In this document: piece after piece, positions 24,768-38,189 of the stretch
Position numbering within the stretch: the stretch's first letter is position 1
Layout: the number at the start of each line of letters is the position of its first letter
Source: Anagrus nilaparvatae
Taxonomy: Eukaryota; Arthropoda; Insecta; Hymenoptera; Mymaridae
NCBI GenBank assembly: GCA_022575985.1
Contig: JAKSXM010000231.1
Coordinates: forward strand, 26,078,501 to 26,142,500
DNA: 64,000 bases
Reading direction: 5' to 3'
Translations under genes and position numbers: made by a program
The notes under the pieces: model-generated
The model's input: the letters and a program-made list of their open reading frames with translations, nothing else
Told to the model about the DNA's origin: nothing
Databases searched by the model: none

Positions 24768-24890
24768 TATAAATAAAGAATGACCCAAATCGCAGTTTAC
24801 CTCGACTTCGCCTTGGATGGTAATTTACGTACGATTTGGGCCATTCTTTATTTTTCTGGACACGGGATCGTAATATACTATTGAGGAGAT
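24768..24890. repeat. Hairpin repeat, type A (aaagaatgaccc...gggccattcttt)
   Basis: taaagaatgacccaaatcg pairs with cgatttgggccattcttta. Same family as 25310-25415 and 31201-31290. Confidence 0.6.
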
Positions 24891-25309
24891 AATTTTTAAT
24901 TTTTTTTTTTAGGTATAGGCCGCAAAAATAAATAATGACCCAGATCTAGGGGAAAAAGTTTTATAAAATACATATTAGAGTTTTTTTTAAATTACTTCTA
25001 TTGTTTACCCTATTTTTGAAAATCTACACGCAATGGGCCACTTAAGATTAAACTTTGAAGCAAAAACAACGGAATTTTAAAAGGGATGTATTTTTAAAAC
25101 TTTAGTATTTTAATTTTCGTTTAATTTGTCCAGATTATTCGTGGTTGAAAATGGTCACGAAAATCATAGATACAGAAAGGAAAATACGCCTTTGCCGGAC
25201 GTGCAGCAGAAAATCCATGAAGGGGGGAGGGGTAAAACGTGCCCCGTTTAAAGTGTGAGTTAAATGGGACTTAAAATAATTTTTTGTGCTGCGGCCCGAA
25301 AAAAATTTT

Positions 25310-25415
25310 GTACAATCCTCGGCCATAAACAAAGAATGACCCAAATCTCAGTTTACCAATTTAGGTGCAATTTGGGCCATTCTTTAATTTTCTGGCCTAA
25401 GGACCGTAATATACT
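25310..25415. repeat. Hairpin repeat, type A
   Basis: aaagaatgacccaaat pairs with atttgggccattcttt, flanked by the family's ggcc...gaccgtaatatacta ends. Confidence 0.6.
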
Positions 25416-25745
25416 ATTACAAAACCAAATTTTTACAGATGAGACACTAACCCGATCGGAGATCGGCTTTCCTGGTACTAGGTAATAAAAATTATAATTT
25501 TTTTTCTAATAAGCTTTTTTTGGACTATTTTTTCCTTTTTTTAAGCGTGAATGAAAAATTCCCGGAAAAATATTCATGGATTCGTAATGCCAGGGAAATT
25601 TCAGATGAAAAAACTATACCTTCGGACCTCTGAAACTTTTCGGATATGCCCGAAGACCGACCTGACCCGACCCGAAAAAATCCAGGACCGACACAAAGCT
25701 CGGGTACCCGAAAATTCGGGTAACCGCACACCACTAGTTTTAATT

Positions 25746-28600
25746 ATTAATTTTATACAAATAAAAGACTTATTTTATATCGATTATTTAATAAAAAAAA
25801 CCGGACAGTATGTCTATGGACATAAGAATGAAGTTTTTACTAAATTTAGTAATCATTTTCTTTTAAGGAGGTATACTTTGCTAAGCTAGAGCTATTACAG
25901 AACAAATATTGTTCAAATTAAGGGTAATTAATGTTTTTAATATTCAAATAACACTGTAAAAATTTCAAGATAATTAGGAGATTTTGTGAAAAGTATAACC
26001 TATCTTACCTATCCCAATTTTTTAATCCTTCCGAACACCCGCGATTACGCTCGGTGACTGCCGGCGAAAGAAGAAAGAAAGAAAATAAAAGAAAAAGAAG
26101 AAAAAAAAATTTAACACCAAAATCATCCGAATCTATCTACGACCGAACTCTCCCGAAAGCCCTCGCTTTCGTTCGGATTTACCGGCAAGTGGGGATAAGT
26201 ATTCTTTTTCTTTCTTTTCAATTTCAACATGACGATTTCATCATGACGAATCGTCATGACGATTTTTTAAATTTTAACTCCTCGTAGAAATAAATAAGAG
26301 GTGTGCGGTGACAAGTAAGAAGTAAAAACTTCAATATAATGTTTATATTTCTATTTATTATTTTCAAATGAGTTAAGTATGCGATTGAAAATTTTAATTA
26401 ATTTAATTATTTTATTCATAAATTTTATGATAAATTTTATGAATTTAGAAAATAAAAATAATATATTTAAAAAATATTTTTGATAAAAAAAGTCAAATAT
26501 TGAAACATGTTTAAATATTAAAGTTAAATTTTCAAACTCTAGTTTAGTTTAATAAGTGCTTGGGGAATAAATAATTCCCAATAGTCCAAAAAGAAAATTC
26601 TGTGCACTCTAAAAACTCTTTTACTAATTTTTACGTTAAAATTAAAAAAAAAAAACATTATTTTTATTTTAATCAAAAAATTTTTTCATGCGTAATATTA
26701 CAAAATGTATAAAAATTTATTCCTAGCTATACAATTAACAATAATAAAGGATTTTTTTAAACAGCGACAATTTATTAGAAATTAAAAAGCAAATAAAAAC
26801 ATTTTTAATTAAAAAATGTAGGTATCCACTAAATAATATTAAAAAATTTATACAACGCGCAAAAAATTGTTCAATAATGTAATTTATTTTAATGAGCTTT
26901 AAAGCTATTTTACCAATAATTATAAAAATAATTTTTCATTATCAGCTATGTACATTACTAAATTTTCTATTAATATTAAACTTTGGCTTTAACTTTTTTT
27001 CCCTTATTATTATTCGTGTTTTTAATATAAACTATGTTTCTTTTAAATAAAACAAAATGAAGAATCAATTCGTAATAAAAATATAAAATTGTAATAAAAT
27101 TAATTAAAATTACCAATACTTTAATTCAAATATTGTTTGTTTATTAACATTTTATAATCTTATATACTTTTTTATATATTCATAAAAAAAAAAAAAAAAA
27201 CCAATATGGACCAAATGGTTTTTGCTAATTGAAGCCCCAATTTCTTTTTAAAAAAAAAACCAATTTGTGATCAGCGACCCAAAAAACTAATAATAGACCA
27301 AATCTGGTGGCTGCCAGCAACAATACAACAATAATTAAAATGTTTATCGATAATAGGTTGAAAATATATTAAAACAGATTTTGTTGCATCGTCAACGGCT
27401 TAAGATTTTAAAATTTTAAAATCTAATTTTTTCATGAGTATAGATTAGGAGTCATTAAATGAGCTATAATTTAGGGAACTTAATTTTTCAGTAAATGGCA
27501 ACTAATTTTACTCAGTACTTACAAATCAAAGCAATTTTTTAAAATAACTGCTAGGCTAGTGTACATGTAAAGAAGGAATCATCAGGTAAAAGGCTGACCA
27601 TATTAACTTACAAACGTATATAATATGAAGAAGCCTTCCATTTTCTCTGGAAAGAGAAAAAGAAGAAAATATGCATACTGCAAAGATGAAAGGGTTGAAA
27701 CTGTCAATAACCATAATAAAAAAGTTTTATCGAAGAGAAAGAAACATACATGAGCGATATCTGTACATACGCTACATTGATCCTGTGCTTTTCAAAAGAT
27801 ATAAACTATAGGGTATATGCTTCAAAAGTCATAGCATGTATACGCTTGTTTGAGATGTGGCTAACGATGATGAAAAAAAAAATAAATATGGTTATTTATA
27901 ATTTAATTGGTCAACATGCGTAAAAAAAGAAATGTATTAGTGTCAAGTTTTTTGAATACCCTCGTGATTTTACGTTTTCATTGTAATTAACTATTAAATT
28001 TTTCATCGTACAGTACGCGTAATTTGTTAAAAATTATCAATTAGTATTTTTATAGCAAATTCTTAAAATTAGCCGAAAAATAAAGTATCGTGCCTGAGAT
28101 TTTGATATGTAAGTTTCAAATAAATTAAGTTTTTAAACAATGGCATGAATAGTTTTTATTTAATAAAAAATACATTTGATTGTACAAAAAAAAGGTTGAG
28201 TTTAAGAAACAAGTAAAAGATTTTAAAGGCCAACAGATTTAAAATTCACGGCCATAGCAGCATGCCAGTTTTGCCAAGTTTTTCTAACATGTTTGTCAGC
28301 TCACAAATAGAAAAGTCATAAAAATTTGTAATTCGTGGAAAACTTTGGTCCTCAGGTCATTTTGATGCCTAAAACATACTAATGTATGTTCCAGAAACTA
28401 TACCTAACTTTTAGACACAACTGGATGAAATAAAATTCTCTGGTACAACATTTTTTAATTCATATCTAGTTGTATTGTGCCTCCTACAGTTTGAGACAAT
28501 TTCATCCAGTTGTTGTCAAGTTATCACGAAAAAACCGGGTTTAGATATCAAAAACTTAAGTAAAAACTGCTTGAAATTGGTTTTTAGCTAAAGTACTCTA
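25746..28600. other. 2.9 kb of AT-rich DNA, no gene recognised
   Basis: A purine-rich stretch at 26060-26115 and a pyrimidine-rich one at 26200-26220 form a loose inverted pair. A perfect 16 bp palindrome AATCGTCATGACGATT lies near 26248. A small inverted pair sits at 28410-28535 (caactggatgaaat / atttcatccagttg). ORFs here have no motifs. Confidence 0.5.
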
Positions 28601-28639
28601 GGTATCCTAGAAATCAATGGATCGAAATTATTCTAAGTC

Positions 28640-28790
28640 CATTTGACTTTTTCACCCCCCCCCCTAAAAAGTCAATTTTTTACCCCTACCCCGAAAACGT
28701 CACTTTTTAACCTTAGCCCATCTAAAGAAAGTCAATTTTTTGCTCCCCCCCTACTGAGCCAAACTTTTTCAAATACCCCATATTCTATCA
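28640..28790 (+). repeat. Poly-C dispersed repeat fragment
   Basis: C runs alternate with aaaaagtcaattttt-like words, ending aaactttttcaaatacccca, the same order as 53980-54030 and 63700-63775. Confidence 0.6.
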
Positions 28791-28849
28791 CATATCTCGA
28801 AAAAAGCGATGAATGTTGGAAATACTATCGATATAGACTATACTCGTGA

Positions 28850-31190
28850 TAAGAATATGCCCATCCCTGTTTTGTGTTAATATTCAATAAATAATAACTT
28901 TTTATATTTACTGTTAACGCATCCATAAAAAATAGAGTCTGTTTTTTTAATCATAAAAAATAATTTGATTATTCTTTTACAAAATTAAATTTTTTTTTAG
29001 TTAAAAATTGCGAATATATAAAAACTAATTTTACAATATAGGAAATAAATTATTTTTTTTTAAATTAACAAAGTTGCATATAAATTAATAATAATAGGTA
29101 TAAATAATAAAAAAATTTCCAATTTATGAAAAATTTTTAAAACTTCATTTTTTTTTTACATAAAAAAGTTGAGAAAAAAAATTTTTATATTTATAAAATA
29201 TATTGATTTTAGTATATTGGAAAAAAAAAGATTTCATTTTATGTAGTTTATGTACGTAATATGAAATCTTATTCTTATACTTTTTTTTATATACTCTAAA
29301 TTTGTAGAAAAAATTTGTATTTATAGTAAGATAAAATTATATCATAACAAAAATAACATTATTTTTAAAATTTTTATTATTATTATTAAACTATATCGAT
29401 TTTTAAAAAAATGTAAATTATAAAAAATAATTCTTTTCATGCGGTTAAAAAGGTTTCTGACATGTAACAATAAAATTTAGTCAAAAAAATCAATTTTTGA
29501 CCAAGTTTCAAAGAAAAATGTACCCCTGAATTACCTAAAACTTTTTTTTGTTATCATAAATATTATAACCAATTTATGGATACTTTCAAATTTTTATAAA
29601 TTTTTCGATAATTTTAAAAGTAAGGAAAATAGGAAATAAAAATAGCAAATTCTGAATTTTACTATATTTTGGTAATATTTAGTCCAAAAATTTAATTAAT
29701 TTTTATTATGTTTTATACGGACAATTTCTATTAGCTAAAAACGGAAGAGAAATTTAGAAAAATTATCATATCTCATAAATTTTTGTTATACTAATTTGTC
29801 TAGCCTAGCCTTTGACTAGGAGACTCTTGAGAATATTGAATTTGTGTAACGGTGTTCGATTGACTAAAATTGAACAAAAAATGAAAACCAACAAGAAATT
29901 TTTCTCAAGTTGATTATTTGAATATATCTTTTTTGTGCATCTAGTGGGTTTTATAAATTTTTTACTAATAGATGAAAATAAAAAAATTAAAAAGCTTCAA
30001 AAATCTTTAAATGCATCTAATTGGAACCTTTTTATTTCTTCAAAATTTAATCATTTTTACATATACAAAAACGTATGCAAAATTCGAGGGTGATCGAACG
30101 AGGTCATTCTGATAAATTTGTACTTTTCGGTTATTTTTAGACTAATGTTAATTATATAATCTGTACCTTATATGCTTTTGGAATAATAAATTATAACCCT
30201 TGTGCTTGAATTTTGATTAAGTTAGTCATTTTCAAGCATTTACACGATTACTCAAGAAATTTTAATCAGAGTAAGTTATTTAAAATAAATATAATGATAA
30301 AATATGTCCAAAAAATTTTCAATTTATTTATATTAATTGAAAAAAAAAAACATAAATAGAATAAATGTATGAATAAAATCATTTTTGTTTATGAATAAAT
30401 AGGTTTATATAAAATTGATCCCTTTAAGCATTAAAAAAATATTTTTTCAAAAGCTTGTTGATTGGTTTGTTTATAATCAAAATATAACAACACATATACA
30501 TAAATAGAGTTTTGTATAGGTGTCAGTCAATCATGTTACGTTACTTTTGAATACACATGCTTATACTAAATTGAACTTTTAATATTTTTATCATTTTTTC
30601 TTTACACCTATTTTATTTTTTACTATTGATTTCACAATGAATTCATTTATTGACATTTAAATATTAAATATAAATACAGTTAATATATAATATACAGTTA
30701 TTATGTGTGTAAAAACAAAAATATTTTTTATCCTTATGTATTGTTGTAATGATATAAAAAAATTGAATGCTACTTATTAACCTTTAAATAGGGGGACACA
30801 ATTTAAGGGGGGTGGGTCCTTTACAGACAAGAAGAAAAAGGGATTTTCGTTTGATTTTTTCAAAAATAATTAACTTGGACCCATGAAAATTGTTGCAAAT
30901 GAAAGATAATTTACTAAAGAATACAATTTTATTATTATTATTTTTTTTAATTATAAATAGCGCTGATGGTTGCTATTCCCGCGTAAGACCTTTTTTTGCT
31001 TGTGTGCGATCTAGCGACTGCCAGGATCATCTCACGAAAATAAAAAAATTAAAAATTTTATTTCTTTCATCATATATTTTCCATATATGAATGGAGCAGA
31101 ATTTTTATTTTTTCAAAAGCTTATTCAACTTAAAAAAAAAAAAAAAAAGTTTTTAATTTTTTTTTTCTCTTGTTAATAAAAAAATTTTGG
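28850..31190. other. 2.3 kb of AT-rich DNA, no gene recognised
   Basis: Homopolymer-rich. The 66-codon ORF at 30890-31090 has a hydrophobic start but no cleavage context or family I can name. Confidence 0.5.
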
Positions 31191-31200
31191 AATAGTATAT

Positions 31201-31290
31201 TACGACCCATGGCCAGAAAAATAAAGAATGGCCCAAATCGCACGTAAACTGCGATTTGGGGCATTCTTTTTTTATGGCCCAGGGTCGTAT
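31201..31290. repeat. Near-perfect 90 bp hairpin, type A
   Basis: acgacccatggccagaaaaa... folds on ...tatggcccagggtcgt with a stem of about 40 bp and a loop of about 7 (cgtaaac). It is the best preserved of the type A copies. Confidence 0.75.
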
Positions 31291-31303
31291 ATGATTTTTC
31301 TGC

Positions 31304-31374
31304 GTCAGTGGCGAGAAAACACGTCTTTGCCGGACGCGCAGCGGCCGGGAAATACGTGCATTCTGGCCGCTGAC
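31304..31374. repeat. GC-rich hairpin, type B
   Basis: GTCAGTGGCGAGAA pairs with TTCTGGCCGCTGAC, and CACGT, TTT and CCGG blocks pair inside. It sits 13 bp from a type A hairpin; the same A+B association occurs at 24.3-24.9 kb. Confidence 0.7.
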
Positions 31375-31399
31375 CAGAAAACCAATATCCATTAAAATT

Positions 31400-32080
31400 T
31401 TTGGGAAATTTAATAATTGTTTGGTTTTTAAAAAAAAAAAGACTTAAAATTCCATAATTTTAGTTCCCCTACAGGAATCGATATAAAAAAGTATTCTTTA
31501 AACATGTTTTTTTCTGTTCACCTTTTCAATAAGTAAAAAATTAGCTCTTCAAAACTATCATTTTGAATAGCACCTTCCTTTTAAATAGCCTATTTCGTAA
31601 ATATCTTCCCGAATTTTTTTTAATATCTTTTGATTATTATATATTAAATAAGACTCAACACCGCATTAAGAATAATGCAGTAATATAAAAATAAAATTAT
31701 GAAAAACATTTACAAATTATATAATTTAATAACAGAAAGAAAGATTTATTTAATTATAATTATGCGCCTTTGTATTTTATATCAAATCTATATATCATCA
31801 TTTAAATTGCAAATTATATAAATTTTCAATTAAATAGCTTTTTCTTTGATATAATTTTTTTTTTTTTAATGAACATTTTATTCTTTCTGAATTTATCATT
31901 TAATTAACAGTATATTGTGTAAATATATAATCAATATTTTTAATTATAAATTTATGATTGTTTAATAACATTTATTTTATTAGCTTTTTATTATTTACTA
32001 GCTGTCTTCATCTCACATTACTTTATAGATCCCTCAGTTATGGATTTTCTCAAAAAATAGCTGTTTTAGCTTACTCCATT
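31400..32080. other. AT-rich intergenic DNA, nothing recognised
   Basis: No gene or bounded repeat could be supported. Confidence 0.5.
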
Positions 32081-32086
32081 TTTGGT

Positions 32087-32546
32087 AGCATACACTTTGA
32101 GATCAATCCTCTTATAAGTGTATACTTTGAGAATGGTTTGGTGTATACATTGAGATATGTATTTTGAGAAGGTGAACTTGTACACTTTGAGAAGTAGGCG
32201 GTTACAGGTTACAATAAAGTAAGTTTAGACGTAACAATATAATAAATATATATAATAATTTTTTATAATAATATATTTTTATAACATATTTTTTATAATA
32301 ATATATATATATATAATAATTTAGTATATATATAATAAATAATAATAATAATAATAATAGTAGATATCAAAATAAAAGTAATAGAATTAAAAATAAATAA
32401 ATATAAACAAAGGAATTAAGCATCGATCTCAAAATATACAGTGTACCGTTCTCAAAGTATACATACATCTAAAAATTACCTCCTCAAAGTATACACCAAA
32501 AAAGATTAATATAAATCGGATTGATCTCAAAGTGTTTGCTAAAATA
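32087..32546. mobile_element. Foldback element built from 'TATACTTTGAGA' words
   Basis: Five variants of tacactttgaga/tatactttgaga lie in the left part (32090-32200) and four complementary copies in the right part (32420-32535). The outer arms agcatacactttgagatcaa and ttgatctcaaagtgtttgct are complementary. The centre is (AATA)n-like. Confidence 0.65.
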
Positions 32547-32589
32547 AAAGAAGACCGTATTTTTTAAAAATATAATATATTGAACTAAA

Positions 32590-33420
32590 AAAATTATATA
32601 TATATAGGATTTCCCATGCAATGTAGTAAGAAAAGTCGAAAGAAATTCAAAAATTTGAACTTTATCCTTCAAAATATGGGGTCTAAAGGGTCTAAAAATA
32701 AAAAAATAAGTTATATGATCAAAAGTATAATATATTTAACTAAAAAACTTTTTTATGGTTATATATATGGGATATTCCGTCAAAAAATTATAAAAAAAAC
32801 AAAATAATTGAAAAAAAATATTGAAAATTTGAAATTTGAAGTGCAAAATATGTGGTCTAAAGGGGTATAAAGGTCTTTAATCTGTCTTATTATTAATTTC
32901 CGTTCAAAATACATTAAATTTTCTAATTTAACATGAATGCATTGGATTTTCCATGCGATATCGTCGAGAAAACGGTAAAAAAAACGATAAAAAAACGAGT
33001 TTTTTGAAATTTTCACTGGGTCGCACCGGGTCTAGAGGTCTAAAACTTTTTGGAAAAATTGTGTTTTTATGTTAGAAAAAATAATTTCAAATAAAATTTT
33101 GTGCAGCCCCCTTCCCAATATTTAATTTTGTAAAATAATTGATTTTTGAAATTTTTGAATTTAATTTTTGGTGGTCTAAAGTGGTCTAAAGTGGTCGTAG
33201 GGGTCCCAAAAATTTTTTGGTGAAAAATATATTCAATGGGACCATTTTGGCCAATTTTCAGGGTTTTTGGCAATGTCGTTCCAGAGAAAAAAAATTATAA
33301 CCAAAAGAACAGGTTTTTGGACAGTTTTTTGGACGTTTTGGTGGCGGGGAGGGGTAAATGGACAAACGGGCAACGGTTACCACATTTTTTTTACCACCAA
33401 AAACTTTTAAAACAGTTAGT
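32590..33420 (+). repeat. Degenerate tandem repeat, unit roughly 200 bp
   Basis: Recurring blocks in the order ggatttcccatgc / gaaatttgaa / ggtctaaagggtctaaa at about 32610-32700, 32770-32875, 32940-33045 and, partially, 33130-33260. Divergence is high. ORFs on both strands are periodic by-products. Confidence 0.5.
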
Positions 33421-33429
33421 TTGAAAATC

Positions 33430-36400
33430 CAAGAACAGGGGCATTTCACTAATCTTAACCCGACATACCCTTTACTAAATAGAATATTAACTAAAAATTC
33501 GAGAATCCTCGATTTATTTTTGTAAATCCGCAAGAAAAATTCAAAATTTACAATTCTTTTCGAAAATTTATAAAATATACTTGTAAATGTATGAAAAATA
33601 GTTGTGTATTTGCAACAAAAAAAAATTCAAAACAATTCTCAATAAAAATTCTAAAATCACTGCTATTAAATGAATAGATATCTCTATTAATTTAATGGCA
33701 TTTTTTTATTAAAATTTCTATTGTATCAATGAAATATTTTATTGGCAGTATCCAGTAACTACATCTTAGAACTAACTACATCTGATTCAGAATCGAAAAA
33801 AATATAAACCAAATATTGTAATAATGTATTCTGGACATTTATATAATAAAAGAATCCTGTAAAGAATTTAACTCTGAAAATTGCGTTAGTATTAGATTTG
33901 ATTTTTCCTTGTAAGTAGCAAGCAAGTACTAAATTGTGGTAGTACTGCTTTAAATAACAGAAAATAAAAAAGAAAAATAAAAAAACAACGATAAAAGATA
34001 TCAGATATCGTCCTCTTTTTCAAGAAAGTATTAACAATTCAACGAAAATATAATAAAGAAAAAAAGAAAGTAAGATAAAGAAAAATAAATAAATAAGACG
34101 ATACTGAAAATATACAAAAGCAAAATACTAACAAGATGAAAAAAATTATCTGAAAATTAGCTATTAGATATCTTTTTTCCCCTATAAAAAGAACTTTTAA
34201 ATCGACTTAAGTTAAACTTGCAGGGACAAATCTTGTACATAATTTTCTTCTTATTTTTTTATTTTTTATTTATACTTGCATATTAGTTAAATACGTACAA
34301 TGTTAGAGATCTTCTTAAAAGATATAGAATATTGCTTTTTTTTTTTTAAGTAAAAAACACACTACTGTACTACTTCTTTCTGTGTTTTTCTTATTTTTCA
34401 TGTTTTTTATTAAACGAATTTTTCTCCCAAGCTAAAAAAAACATATTGCCTTACTTTTTTTCTGCTCTATGGATATAATTATTCTTTCAATATTATGTAT
34501 ATCCTTTAAGAAAAAAAAAGCGTAAAAAATATTTTTTCAAGCTTAATACTCTTATTATCACTCTTTTGTTTTTTTTTCTTATTCAATTACTTGTAAACTG
34601 TATTTTTTGAAATAATTTGTGTTAAAAATAAAGCATTTTATGTAGAAATAAAAATATTTTAAATATATACCTACGAGTATACCAATAAATTTTAAAATGT
34701 TTATAAATATAAAATAATTTATGTGTAATTCTTAAAAAACGCCCTTTGATAGAAACATTAATCAAAATGTAAAAATAATTCTCACACAAAATATATAGAA
34801 AATATTTAATTTTAGAAGATTTAGTTTATATAAACAAATAGGTAAATTATTTTAAAATTTATAGAAATAAAGAAATAATGGGACAATTTAAGTTTCAGAC
34901 AATTTTGGCATTTGTTTTATTATCTTTTACGTAAACTATAAAACTTTCAAATTTTACATTTTTTGATATAATTTTTCTATCTTGATTTTGAGTTATTGTA
35001 TTTTTTGGTTTATCAAATATCAAGTCTTTTTTTTCATTTTTACTTAATAGTTTTGCTTGTACAGGAATCAATTGAGGTAGAATCAAGGATTTACAATTTA
35101 TAAATATAGGTAAATATGTCATCAATTTTTGATTAGAATAAGGCAGAAAATGTTATGATACTTTTGTTAATATAAATTAGGTTTAGTTTGTCAGAAGTGA
35201 ATCCTTTTAAATCTTATCTGGTAAGTAATGATTCAATTCTAAAAAATATTTTTTTAATCTTTATAAAATTTAAACAGAAACTGCTATTTTAAAATAATTC
35301 AATAATTTCAGAAGTTTAGTTGTTCAGAAATTGTAACTATTTTATGCTAGCATGAGTTTATCAATATCCCATCAACTTTGGTTAAATATTTTATTTTGGA
35401 GACATCCTAAAGTATATAATTTATAAAAATAACCTATTATGGCCTATTATAGGACCTATTAAATTTATTGTCTTTTTCACTGAAATTATTTTGTAAAAAA
35501 ATTGTGCATGAAAATTAAGTAAAAAGTTCATTTTTTTTGAAATTGTTAATAGCTGCAATTCCTGAAGACTTAAATTTATTCTTGTATTGAGTGTGGTTTC
35601 AAGATAACAACTCTCATTTTAAATTTTATGAAAATTTCTTTGATTAAATTGAAAAGAATTTGATTCTAATTATAGCTCACTGTAAAAATATATTGTTTAA
35701 AAATTTAAGCAAATTCTTTAATTATTAATTAAATCTTACATATCATTATGAAATAAAATTTTTTTTTATTCAAACTAATTTTTGGCCACATGACAGCTGG
35801 TAATAGTTTTGAACAATTTGATTGAACATTCAGGCTAAATGCTTGAAAATTCATGCAATATATTTTTACAGTGTAGAATAATTGGTTTTAAATTGGTTTA
35901 GTTGAGTTTTTATAATAAATTATTTCTGAAAACTCATAAATTATTTAAAAAATAAAAACTAATATATTTTAAAATAATATTTTTAAAAGCTCCCATAACG
36001 TATAATAATAATGCTATAAGAAAATACTTTTAATTATTATTACTTAACCATAAACATCAAGATATTAAAATGTAAAGTATAAAATTTCTCTCTCCTACAT
36101 TTTCTCCAACGTAAAATATCAAATTATTTTGTATTAAAATTCTCACTTGTATTCACTTATATAGAAAATAAAATGACCCATTACAAAAATTTCATTTAAA
36201 ATGTAAATTTCCGAAAATTTTCATATTTTTCTTATGAAACAAAATATTTTTAGTAAATTTTAATTAAACCTAGAACTATTACAAATGGGTTATACATATA
36301 TTTTGGTTAAAATTTATTGAATTTCGTACACCTCTATTAATACAAAGTGTTATAGTATAAAATATAACCACAAATAGATAATCAGATTTATCTCTCTTCT

Positions 36401-38100
36401 CATCTGTCTTTTTCTACTAATATTTAGCAAGTATAAGAAATACAAATAGAAATGTTAAATTAAACTAAAATTTTCATTTTTGACAAAATTATTTAATAGA
36501 GTTTATTTGGCTAATAAAATTACACTTCATTGTCTAATAAATATTTTTACTGTTATTTTCCTTTTGTCTAGCTTTTGATTAAGTAAATAATTGAAAAATA
36601 GGTGATTGACCTTAAAAATTTATGCAATTTTAGAATATTTGTAATTCAGGTTAAAAATTTACTAAAAATATTTGTGTTTTTAAAAAAATTACTAAACTTT
36701 TTTTTTTAAGGATTTTCTGTCTTTTATGTATATTTTTTTACAAGTCGATAAGATACTTTTAAGTATTTATAAAACAAGAATACTTTATATGCACATACGT
36801 TAAATCACCGGTAGTGTTTCCGGATTGTAAATAAAGTATCGAGTAAATCCTTGGATTTATTATGCGTTTTTCTTTTATAAAACTAGCTAAAAGAGATAAA
36901 TCGTTTTTCAAAGTTGACTAATTTATTTATTTTACTTACTTCTAAAAATGCTGAATTCTTAATTAAAAATTTTTTCACTAGAATAATTAATAATATTACA
37001 TAAACTTGTCACTAAAAAATCACTGAATTTATTAAATTAAAACTATAAAATATGAATGAAGTAACAATATTAAATAAAAAATCAAGTAGTATAAGTAAAT
37101 TACGATCAGACAAAAAAATTTTTTAATAATTTATGACTTTATTTATATTTTGAAAATTCCGGCGTAAACTTTTCAAGGGTAGCGAAAAAAGTAACGGCGT
37201 TTAGTTCTCGAGTACGAATCGCAAACTGACTTTAAATATAATATACGTTAGGGTAATAGACGTCGAGACGCCTAGTGGCGCAAGCTCTAAAAACTGTATG
37301 GAGAGAGAATAAGACAAACAAAATAAAACAAACTGTATTGAAAATAACATAAACTTTTTAACAACTCTACGCAACAACACTTTGTATTTATTTTATTTTA
37401 ATTTAATCTTGTTATTATTCGTGTAATTAATTATACACCTTATAATATTTATTTTAATTATATTACTTGTGTATTTATTCAATAACGGTTAATTAAAAAT
37501 TGTTTAAAATAACTGTTAAAATATTTTTTTTTTCATATAAGATGGCCGATATGTACATCATTTAGTTTCATTAATACTTCAAAAGCCATGTGGCCTTTTG
37601 AAAATTCTATAAAATTGTTCATTTTTAAGAAATATTTCTTTATAGATCTGGAAAAATCATTGCCTGAAGTACAAAATAAATTTCAGCAAAATACTTTACT
37701 CAAAGTATGCAAAATGTGCTACTTGAGGTTAAAAAGAAATATAAAAAAAAAAATTGATCTTTGGAGTGAAAATTGACTCTGAAATCACAAAATGAATCTA
37801 TGGTGAAAAAATTGTCTTGTCTAGGTAAAATTAAAATGCTTCTTCCCAGGGCAAAATATACAACTTCGAAAATTCTTATAGAAAAGCTGATTTAGGGTAA
37901 AAATGGAAGTGCGAAATTAATCTCAATTGATACAAACTGCCTCGTAGGTAAAAATTTATAAGGGCAAATAGGCTTTCTTGGGCTAAAACAGTTCATTATA
38001 CGAATAATTTGGAGTAAATATTATTTCCTAATTTGTATTTTATAGCTTAAATATTTTTCAATTTTTTTTTCGGCTTACAACTTTTTTAGTTCTCGAAAAT
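33430..38100. other. 4.7 kb of AT-rich DNA, no gene recognised
   Basis: ORFs 34895-35125 and 37588-37776 have no motifs. A GC-richer segment at 37160-37300 stands out (see findings). Otherwise long A/T tracts only. Confidence 0.5.
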
Positions 38101-38105
38101 TTCTA

Positions 38106-38170
38106 AACTGAATAAAAATTCCGGTTACGGCAAACGGGATTCCGGCCATGGAAAATAAATTTTTTTTACA
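38106..38170. repeat. Solo terminus of the CCGGTTGCGGCAACCGG element
   Basis: actgaataaaaattccgg, a ccggttacggcaaacggg hairpin and ccatggaaaataaatttttt follow the first 65 bp of the element at 52035. The other end is missing. Confidence 0.55.
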
Positions 38171-38189
38171 ATAAATCAAATTAATCTAT

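Larger units (their letters stand above)
22475..25735. mobile_element. 3.26 kb non-autonomous element with about 210 bp TIRs and 10 bp target duplication (MULE/foldback type)
   Basis: The left terminus AGGGGTGTGCGGTTAC and right terminus GTAACCGCACACCACT are complementary, and the complementarity continues for about 210 bp (22475-22690 against 25525-25735), including a cgggtc-rich block and a cattcacgctt/aagcgtgaatg block. AGTTTTAATT is present directly on both sides (22465-22474 and 25736-25745). A 9-10 bp duplication and long TIRs are typical of Mutator-like and Foldback elements. The interior holds no transposase, only further palindromes (22855-23690, 24433-24762) and hairpin repeats. ORFs such as 25551-25889 lie in the TIR and are not genes. 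Confidence 0.8.

Noticed and set aside
25551..25889. 112-codon ORF as a gene
   Set aside because: It lies in the terminal inverted repeat of the 3.26 kb element; the complementary TIR has no equivalent ORF.
30890..31090. Small secreted protein gene
   Set aside because: A hydrophobic N-terminus arises easily from T-rich DNA; no upstream context, intron or family supports it.
32590..33420. Overlapping ORFs on both strands as small genes
   Set aside because: They follow the periodicity of a degenerate tandem repeat and share its words.
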